Assembly: GCA_019310385.1 (NCBI GenBank)
Contig: JAFDEK010000038.1
Coordinates: 1 to 33,071, forward strand
Direction: 5' to 3'
DNA from: Deltaproteobacteria bacterium
Lineage (GTDB): Bacteria; Myxococcota_A; UBA9160; UBA4427
DNA: 33,071 bases
Below are positions 28,014 through 33,071 of this stretch, piece by piece (the stretch's first letter is position 1; every line of letters begins with the position of its first letter). Position numbers and translations under genes: made by a program. A model generated the notes under the pieces. The model saw only the letters and a list, made by a program, of their open reading frames with translations, was not told the DNA's origin and did no database searches.

Positions 28014-28766
28014 CTAGGAGATGCCGGTGACCCGCTCTCCGCCTTTGTCGCAGCGCACCAGCACGACGGTGGTGTTGTCCTCGCCACCGCGGGAGTTCGC
28101 GCAATCCACCAGGGATTCGCAGCAGTGCTGCAGATCGGGCTTCCCGCCCACCATCTCGGCGATCTCCTCGTCCCGCACGTGGTTCGTCAGACCATCCGAG
28201 CACATGGCGAAGATGTCGCCGTCGCGCGGCGTCATCTCGGCGAGATCGGCGGCCACCGCCGTTCGCACCCCGAGAGCGCGGGTCAGGACGTGACGATGGG
28301 GATGCTCGCGCGCCGCGGCGGGGCTGATCTCACGGCGCCGCAGCAGCTCTCCCACCAAGGAGTGATCGTCGGTGAGGCAGCGAATTCTCCCGTCGCGAAT
28401 CAGGTAGGCCCGGCTGTCTCCCACGTGGGCCAGGGCGGCACGGTCACCCGCGGCGAGGATGGCAACGAGGGTGGTCCCCATCCCCGAGAGATCGCTCTGG
28501 GAGCACGCCAGGGCGTGGATCTCGCGATTCGCACAGGCCACCGCGTGGCGCAGCTTCTCCGCGAGACTGACCGTCGCTCCCTGGAGCGCCTCGACGGCGC
28601 GCAGGGTAGACTCGGCAGCAAGCTGACTGGCAACCTGGCCAGCCTTGTGCCCCCCCATACCGTCGGCCACCACAAAGAGCCCGAGCTCGGGTGCAAGGGC
28701 GTAGCGGTCTTCGTTGACTCGCCTTCGCAGGCCTACATCGGTAGAGGCCATGGCTTGCAGGATCAT
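28014..28766 (-). CDS. PP2C-family serine/threonine protein phosphatase (Stp1/PrpC type)
   Basis: 250 residues, a single catalytic domain. The metal- and phosphate-binding motifs are complete: RRRVNEDRYALA, LFVVADGMGGHKAG, LSGMGTTLVAIL, ALAHVGDSRAYLIRDG, LTDDHSLVGEL, DIFAMCSDGLTNHV and SRGGEDNTTVVLV. It dephosphorylates Ser/Thr-phosphoproteins and usually opposes a Hanks-type kinase; none is encoded in the window. The ATG at 28766 has GGAGG about 8 nt upstream. It is divergent from the receiver scaffold gene at 29038 and convergent with the sigma factor gene. Confidence 0.93.
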   Translation of the reverse strand: MILQAMASTDVGLRRRVNEDRYALAPELGLFVVADGMGGHKAGQVASQLAAESTLRAVEALQGATVSLAEKLRHAVACANREIHALACSQSDLSGMGTTLVAILAAGDRAALAHVGDSRAYLIRDGRIRCLTDDHSLVGELLRRREISPAAAREHPHRHVLTRALGVRTAVAADLAEMTPRDGDIFAMCSDGLTNHVRDEEIAEMVGGKPDLQHCCESLVDCANSRGGEDNTTVVLVRCDKGGERVTGIS

Positions 28767-29037
28767 GTACCTCGCCTCCTCGCGATGAGCTGCAGCTCCT
28801 CGATCGCCCTATCGGAGGCCCGGACTCCCAGCTTGACCGGTGCCGGGGCCCGCCGGGAAGCGAGAATGGGGCGCCGCGGGGCGGGGATCCGCCGCGCCTG
28901 GGGCTCGGAAGGCACAAGGCGCCACAAAATGAAAAAAACCGATCAATTGCGCCCGTTCAGGCGACGATAGTACGCACCAGCGGTACGCTGAAGAACTAGC
29001 TTCAGCCCGACCGCCACCGGACCCAATGGGGGGAACG
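28767..29037. promoter_or_regulatory. Divergent region between the phosphatase and the receiver scaffold
   Basis: 271 bp with no gene. It holds an A-rich stretch (CAAAATGAAAAAAACC, about 28925-28940), the only such tract nearby, which may be an UP-type or promoter element. At 28987-29006 is a 7-bp inverted repeat (GCTGAAG, 6-nt spacer, CTTCAGC), about 30 bp upstream of the scaffold start. This could be an operator or a leader hairpin. I cannot place a confident -35/-10. Confidence 0.45.
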
Positions 29038-30822
29038 ATGCCCAAGACCCTACTCCTCGCCGACGACAGCGTAGTGATCCAGAAGCTCGTCGGTCTGAGC
29101 TTCGCCAACGAAGACGTCGAGCTCGTGACCGTGGACAACGGCGACGACGCCATCGCGAGGGCGCGAGAGCTCGGCCCGGATCTCGTGCTCGCCGACGTCG
29201 TCATGCCAGGCAAGAGCGGGTACGAGGTCTGCGAAGCCATCAAGAGCGATCCGCAGCGCGGCCACACGCCCGTGCTGCTCCTGACAGGCACCTTCGAGGC
29301 CTTCGACGAGGCGCGCGCCCAGGCGGCTGGTGCCAACGGCCACATCACGAAGCCTTTCGAGGCGCAGGCCCTGGTCGAGCGGGTGAACGAGCTGCTCGCA
29401 CGCGCGGCACACCCGATCTCCGCCTCGCCGGCTCCCGAGACCGCGGACTTCTTCGACGAGAACCTGGCAGCCACGGGTACCAGCGACCCGCTCAGCTCCC
29501 AGCAGAGCCCCGTAGCACCAGCGGCCCCGGAGTCGGATTTCGCCTTCGGCGGCGAGCCCACGCCGTCCTTCGAGCCGCTGGGTCCCTTCGAGAGCTCGGG
29601 CCTCGGCGACCTGGATCTGCCGCCCGCTCCCGCACGGTCCGAAGGCGGCCTGAACAACCCGGGGGCCCCTCTGGCCGGTGCCGGTGGCGACGAGACCATC
29701 GCGATCATGCCCGGGGCCGAGGACGACCCCCAGGCGAACACCGCCGACATGCCCAACTCGCCGATCGGCATGTCCGAGTACCCGTCGCCCATCGACGCCG
29801 ATCTGGGTAGCACGGTACTCGCAGACGAGAGCTTCGGGACTCCGCCGCTCTCCGCCTCGGAGCCCCAGCCACCCATCGACATCGACGGCCCCGGCTTCGA
29901 CAGCCACGAAAACAGCTACGACAACCGCAATACGGCGCCCCATGCCTTTACGGCCGAGGATCTCGAGGCCCCGCCGGCTCCGGAGGTCCCTCTCCCGCCG
30001 GCCAGTCCCCAGCCTCCGCCGCTTCCGGGGACCTCCGACCTCTCGGACTCCGCCATGGACCTCGACGACCTGAGCTTCCGCACGCAGCCTGCGAGTTCCG
30101 CGGATCCGGCCGAGACCCTGCTCGCCGACGACCTCTTCGCCGGCGCGCCATCCCTGTCCGAACGGCCTCCCGTCGATCTCGACGCCGCGCCAAGCCCGGG
30201 CTCGAGCGGTCTCGATGTGGACTTCGACGCTCCCAACCCGGGCGGAGCCGGTCCGGCCCCCTTCGTCCCGGACAACGCGGGCGACTACGACGTCTCGTCC
30301 TCGGACCTCGGCCCTCCTCCGCTGGTAAGCGCGCCGGAGTGGGACGCCCCGCCCGCGCCTCCGGAGCTCGGCTCGGCCAACCCCGAGACCGTACCGGCCA
30401 GCCCCGTGCCCCGCGAAACCACCCCGAACGCCGTGCCGGATTCTCAGGTCGGCGCGCCCCAGGCGGTCCAGAACGACGACTGGCTGATCGGCGAAGAGCC
30501 GATCACCAAGGTCGACGCCCTCGGAGCGAACCGGTCCGAGCAGCCCGCGGCTCCGCCCGCGCCCGCCGCGGCGCCCGCCCAGGATGCCGGAACGAGCTCG
30601 GCTCTCGTCGCCGGCAAACCCGACCTCTCGCCCATGATGCGCGACCGCGTCCACGACACCCTCGAGAAGGTCGCTTGGGAGGCCTTCTCGGATCTCTCGG
30701 AAACCGTGGTGCAACAGATCCTCAAGCGCGTCGAGGAGGTAGCCTGGGAGGTCATCCCGCAGATGACCGAAGCCCTGGTCCGGGAAGAGATCCGGCGCAT
30801 GAAGGCCGAAGAGGAGAGCTGA
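29038..30822 (+). CDS. Receiver-domain scaffold protein with long acidic Pro/Ala linker and duplicated C-terminal helix
   Basis: 594 residues from the ATG at 29038, which has GGGGGGAA just upstream. Receiver at 1-125 with KTLLLADDSVVIQKLVGLSF, phosphoacceptor in LVLADVVMPGKSG, PVLLLTGTFE and HITKPFEAQ. Then come about 400 residues of low-complexity linker rich in Pro, Ala, Asp, Glu and Ser, with scattered short acidic motifs such as DLDLPPAP and MDLDDLSFR, almost certainly disordered. The last 65 residues are helical and hold two copies of a roughly 23-residue amphipathic unit: LEKVAWEAFSDLSETVVQQI and VEEVAWEVIPQMTEALVREE. I recall similar receiver plus VxxVxWEVxPxxxExxxxEEI proteins in deltaproteobacteria. 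It has no DNA-binding or enzymatic output, so it probably recruits or oligomerises with a partner, perhaps at a cell pole; this is inference. Confidence 0.8.
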   Translation: MPKTLLLADDSVVIQKLVGLSFANEDVELVTVDNGDDAIARARELGPDLVLADVVMPGKSGYEVCEAIKSDPQRGHTPVLLLTGTFEAFDEARAQAAGANGHITKPFEAQALVERVNELLARAAHPISASPAPETADFFDENLAATGTSDPLSSQQSPVAPAAPESDFAFGGEPTPSFEPLGPFESSGLGDLDLPPAPARSEGGLNNPGAPLAGAGGDETIAIMPGAEDDPQANTADMPNSPIGMSEYPSPIDADLGSTVLADESFGTPPLSASEPQPPIDIDGPGFDSHENSYDNRNTAPHAFTAEDLEAPPAPEVPLPPASPQPPPLPGTSDLSDSAMDLDDLSFRTQPASSADPAETLLADDLFAGAPSLSERPPVDLDAAPSPGSSGLDVDFDAPNPGGAGPAPFVPDNAGDYDVSSSDLGPPPLVSAPEWDAPPAPPELGSANPETVPASPVPRETTPNAVPDSQVGAPQAVQNDDWLIGEEPITKVDALGANRSEQPAAPPAPAAAPAQDAGTSSALVAGKPDLSPMMRDRVHDTLEKVAWEAFSDLSETVVQQILKRVEEVAWEVIPQMTEALVREEIRRMKAEEES

Positions 30823-30826
30823 GCGA

Positions 30827-30858
30827 CCCTGCCAGCACTCGGCCCTGTCAGCACTCAA
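30827..30858. repeat. 16-bp tandem duplication after the receiver scaffold gene
   Basis: CCCTGYCAGCACTC plus two bases, twice (30827-30842, 30843-30858), starting 5 bp after the stop codon and ending 8 bp before the terminator hairpin. Confidence 0.8.
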
Positions 30859-30866
30859 CGACGACA

Positions 30867-30906
30867 GAGGGCGGCGCGCCGATAGGCTCGCCGCCCTCCG
30901 CCTTTT
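30867..30906 (+). terminator. Intrinsic terminator between the receiver scaffold and nadC
   Basis: A perfect 10-bp stem (GAGGGCGGCG and CGCCGCCCTC) encloses a further GCC-GATA-GGC inner stem with a GATA loop. CGCC and a TTTT tract follow at 30903-30906. This is the clearest terminator in the window and separates the nadC-birA-coaX operon from the upstream gene. Confidence 0.85.
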
Positions 30907-30947
30907 CGGGTTACGATTGCGCGTCTTCGATGCGAGGAGTCGTCCCC

Positions 30948-31802
30948 TTGTCCCACCCGCCCACGCTTCCCCCCTCGTCCACATGGTGCCCGCTCGTCGA
31001 GCTCGCCCTTGCCGAGGATCTCGGCCCCGGCGACGTCACGACCCAGATCACGATCCCCCCTGACGCCACGGGTCGCGCACGTATCGAGAGCCGCCAGGAG
31101 ATGGTGGTCTGCGGCGTGCCGGTGGTCTGCGAGGTGTTTCGCCAGATCGATCCCGGCCTCGAGGTGAAGGTGGATGCCAGCGAGGGAGCGACCCCTGGCC
31201 CGGGTGTGGCGATCGTTAGCCTCTCTGGAAGCGTGCGGAGCATTCTCGAAGGCGAGCGCACCGCCCTCAATTTCCTCGCGCGCATGTCAGGGATCGCGAC
31301 CTTCACCCGGCGTTTCGTGGCAGCGGTGGAGGGCACCGGAACCCAGATCGTAGACACCCGCAAGACCCTGCCCGGTTGGCGCATGCTGGACAAATACGCT
31401 GTGGCGGTCGGCGGCGGCGCGAATCACCGCATCGGGCTCTTCGACGGCATCCTGTTGAAGGACAATCACATCTCGGCCGCCGGAGGCGTGGGGCCGGCGG
31501 TCGCGGCGGCCCGCGCTCGGGCGCCCGCCAATCTGCGCATCCAGGTGGAGGTCGAGTCCCTGGCCGAGGCTCGCGCGGCCTGCGATGCGGGCGCGGACTT
31601 TCTGCTGCTCGACAACCGCAGCCCGGAGGAGATCCGCACGATCCGGGAGGCGCTGGGGGACGGGGTCCTGCTCGAGGCCAGCGGCGGAGTCGATCTGGAC
31701 AGCGTGCGTGCCTACGCGGAGAGCGGCGTACAGCGCGTTTCCATCGGAGCCCTCACCCACTCGGCGCCGGGCGTGGACGTGGCCCTGGAGATACAGCCTT
31801 GA
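30948..31802 (+). CDS. nadC: Nicotinate-nucleotide pyrophosphorylase (carboxylating)
   Basis: Converts quinolinate and PRPP to nicotinate mononucleotide, CO2 and pyrophosphate, the third step of de novo NAD synthesis. 284 residues from a TTG at 30948 with GAGGAG 8 nt upstream; an in-frame ATG at 30930 adds six residues and lacks a site. Motifs: LALAEDLGPGDVTT, ARIESRQEMVVCGVPV, LEGERTALNFLARMSGIAT, IVDTRKTLPGWRMLDKYAV, VGGGANHRIGLFDGILLKDN, QVEVESLAEA, LLLDN and LEASGGVDLDSVRAYAESGV. All substrate-binding residues seem present. First of the nadC-birA-coaX operon; its stop overlaps the birA start (TTGA). Confidence 0.96.
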   Translation: MSHPPTLPPSSTWCPLVELALAEDLGPGDVTTQITIPPDATGRARIESRQEMVVCGVPVVCEVFRQIDPGLEVKVDASEGATPGPGVAIVSLSGSVRSILEGERTALNFLARMSGIATFTRRFVAAVEGTGTQIVDTRKTLPGWRMLDKYAVAVGGGANHRIGLFDGILLKDNHISAAGGVGPAVAAARARAPANLRIQVEVESLAEARAACDAGADFLLLDNRSPEEIRTIREALGDGVLLEASGGVDLDSVRAYAESGVQRVSIGALTHSAPGVDVALEIQP

Positions 31803-31855
31803 GCCCTGTGAAGACAGCCTCGAGCCCGGTGAAGACAGCCTCGAGCCCGGCTGCG
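31793..31855. repeat. 21-bp tandem repeat, three copies, over the nadC stop and birA start
   Basis: Units at 31793-31813, 31814-31834 and 31835-31855, all following ACAGCCTYGAGCCCKG with a variable end. The first unit contains both the nadC stop and the birA TTG start. Within birA they encode a heptad SPVKTAS that is repeated. Confidence 0.85.
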
Positions 31856-32866
31856 GGTCGAATCCTCGACGCCCTCGCGAGCGCCCAGCCGTCGGCACTC
31901 TCCGGAGAGCGCCTCTCCGAGATCCTGGAGGTCTCGAGGGCCCAGATCTGGAAACACGTCGAGGCATTGCGCAAGCGCGGCTACGAGATCGAGGGCATGC
32001 CCGGCGGCGGCTATCGCCTGGCTGGCCGCCCCGACCGCCTCTACCCCGAAGAGATCCAGCCACGCCTCGAGACCCGATGGCTCGGCCACGAGCTCCACTA
32101 CCTCGACAGCACGGATTCCACCAACCGCGTCGCCTTCGAGCTCGCCCGGGAGGGCGCCCCCCACGGCGCCGCGGTCATCGCCGAGGCCCAGACCTCCGGG
32201 CGCGGGCGCCTGGGGCGCAGCTTCTTCTCCCCGGCCCACCTGAACCTCTACACCTCCATCGTGCTGCGCCCGGATCTCACCACCGCCGACGCGCCGACCT
32301 TGATCCCCGCCACCGCCGTCGCGGTCGCCGAAGCCGTGGCGGAAAGCATCGGCGACCCGGGCTCCGTCGCGATCAAATGGCCCAATGACGTCCTGCTCGG
32401 CGGCCTCAAGACCTCTGGCATCCTCATGGAGATGAGCACCGAGGCGACCCGGGTCGGCTTTGCGATCCTCGGCATCGGGGTGAACCTCAACGTCGAGCGC
32501 GAGGAATTCCCCGAGGAGTTTCGAGAGCTGGCCACCAGCTTGCGCTCTCACTCGGGTCTCCCGGTGGACCGGATCGCCTTCACCGCGCGGCTCTACGGTA
32601 TTCTCGAGCAGGTGATCGAAACCCACCGGCACAGCGGCTTCCAGGCCCTGCGGCCGCGCTACGAGGCCCGCTTCGCAATGCAGGGAAAGCGCGTTCGTGT
32701 CCTCGAGCTCGACGGCGCCGAGCTCCGTGGCATCGCGGGCGGCATCGCAGACGATGGCGCCCTGGAGGTCACCCGAGACGACGGCCGCCAGGTCCGCGTG
32801 GTCGCCGGTGACGTGACCCTCGCCGGCCAGCGCCCGCCGCCGAGCAAGGAGGAATCCATCTCGTGA
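31799..32866 (+). CDS. birA: Biotin-[acetyl-CoA carboxylase] ligase / biotin operon repressor
   Basis: Makes biotinyl-AMP and transfers biotin to the carboxyl carrier protein; forms with an N-terminal domain can also repress biotin genes. 355 residues from a TTG at 31799 overlapping the nadC stop by 4 bp, with GGAG 8 nt upstream; a GTG at 31808 is an alternative. After a repeat-derived tail comes a winged helix at about 20-65 ([34 protein letters not shown]). The ligase domain has [17 protein letters not shown], the biotin-binding [38 protein letters not shown] and [10 protein letters not shown]-terminal SH3-like domain ends near [10 protein letters not shown]. Being a DNA-binding class BirA, it may repress a biotin locus elsewhere; none is visible here. 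Confidence 0.95.
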   Translation: MSPVKTASSPVKTASSPAAGRILDALASAQPSALSGERLSEILEVSRAQIWKHVEALRKRGYEIEGMPGGGYRLAGRPDRLYPEEIQPRLETRWLGHELHYLDSTDSTNRVAFELAREGAPHGAAVIAEAQTSGRGRLGRSFFSPAHLNLYTSIVLRPDLTTADAPTLIPATAVAVAEAVAESIGDPGSVAIKWPNDVLLGGLKTSGILMEMSTEATRVGFAILGIGVNLNVEREEFPEEFRELATSLRSHSGLPVDRIAFTARLYGILEQVIETHRHSGFQALRPRYEARFAMQGKRVRVLELDGAELRGIAGGIADDGALEVTRDDGRQVRVVAGDVTLAGQRPPPSKEESIS

Positions 32867-33071
32867 GCAAACTGGTCCTGCTAGTCGTGGACATCGGCAA
32901 TACGAACATCTCCCTCGGGATCTTCGACTACAACGACGACCCCGGTAACAGCGACCCCGGCGAGGGAAGGGCCTCAGGCGCAGGAACCCTGGCCAAGCAC
33001 TGGAGTATTAGCACCCACAGGGAGCAGACATCCGATGAGCTGTCGGTGGTCCTGAGCTCCCTCTTCGAGCA
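32863..33071 (+). CDS. coaX: Type III pantothenate kinase (C-terminus cut by window edge)
   Basis: First step of coenzyme A synthesis, phosphorylation of pantothenate. The GTG start overlaps the birA stop (GTGA) and has AAGGAGG about 10 nt upstream. The first 69 codons begin [20 protein letters not shown], with the phosphate-binding DIGNTN motif of the ASKHA fold. [20 protein letters not shown] matches the CoaX W.I.T...T.DE region. Between them are about 18 extra residues ([18 protein letters not shown]) not found in typical CoaX, where a short hairpin joins these strands. About 190 residues should lie beyond the edge. nadC-birA-coaX is a common bacterial arrangement. Confidence 0.92.
   Translation, partial: MSKLVLLVVDIGNTNISLGIFDYNDDPGNSDPGEGRASGAGTLAKHWSISTHREQTSDELSVVLSSLFE

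Noticed and set aside
29050..30984. 644-codon minus-strand frame opposite the receiver scaffold
   Set aside because: Composition is the antisense of the plus-strand gene, and it runs across the intrinsic terminator into the nadC start region.

Overview
The window is gene-dense, high-G+C chromosomal DNA from a Gram-negative bacterium. Signs of this are a lipoprotein-type lytic transglycosylase, a PBP4-type DD-peptidase, the AmgK/MurU/AnmK wall-recycling enzymes, a sigma-54 activator beside a sigma-28-type factor, and several hybrid or multi-receiver two-component proteins. Gene content and the receiver scaffold with a duplicated C-terminal helix suggest a deltaproteobacterial-type lineage (Myxococcota, Desulfobacterota or Binatota); this is inference, since there is no rRNA or marker tree here. 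I see no rRNA, tRNA, CRISPR array, insertion sequence or prophage.

Layout. 1-3535 (minus): rsmD, coaD, a phosphohexomutase and coaBC (cut by the left edge). 3536-4530: a lower-G+C patch with direct repeats, a doubtful small ORF and a 78-residue Xre-type regulator, closed by a 12-bp hairpin and a degenerate 14-bp tandem repeat. 4784-13237: an envelope block with a small membrane protein, a lytic transglycosylase, dacB (PBP4), an SpmA-SpmB fusion, amgK, murU, an MBL-fold hydrolase and anmK. 13304-15880 (minus): a CHASE-PAS hybrid histidine kinase. 16137-20402: a glycan-type operon (two-helix membrane protein, glycosyltransferase, methyltransferase, paralogous glycosyltransferase) with a convergent second methyltransferase. 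20533-21807: a membrane-anchored coiled-coil protein with a RelE/ParE-like tail. 21842-27920: a signalling block (receiver, PAS histidine kinase, Fis-type regulator, NtrC-type activator and a FliA/WhiG-type sigma factor behind a good sigma-54 promoter). 28014-30822: a PP2C phosphatase divergent from a receiver scaffold. 30948-33071: nadC, birA and coaX (cut by the right edge).

How it fits together. The envelope block holds most of a recycling route: muropeptides released and trimmed by the transglycosylase and DacB, anhydro-MurNAc phosphorylated by AnmK, MurNAc activated by AmgK, and UDP-MurNAc made by MurU. The MurNAc-6-phosphate phosphatase (MupP) needed between AnmK and AmgK is not in the window. 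The signalling block suggests a cascade in which the NtrC-type activator turns on the sigma factor. Coenzyme A genes sit at both ends (coaBC and coaD on the left, coaX on the right).

The most unusual window-wide feature is a set of short tandem duplications (8-21 bp units, mostly unrelated in sequence) at gene junctions, often over a stop or start codon. Two of them, about 1 kb apart and on both sides of the start of amgK, share an 11-bp core, and the second has become a seven-fold VHAAGA repeat inside the AmgK protein.
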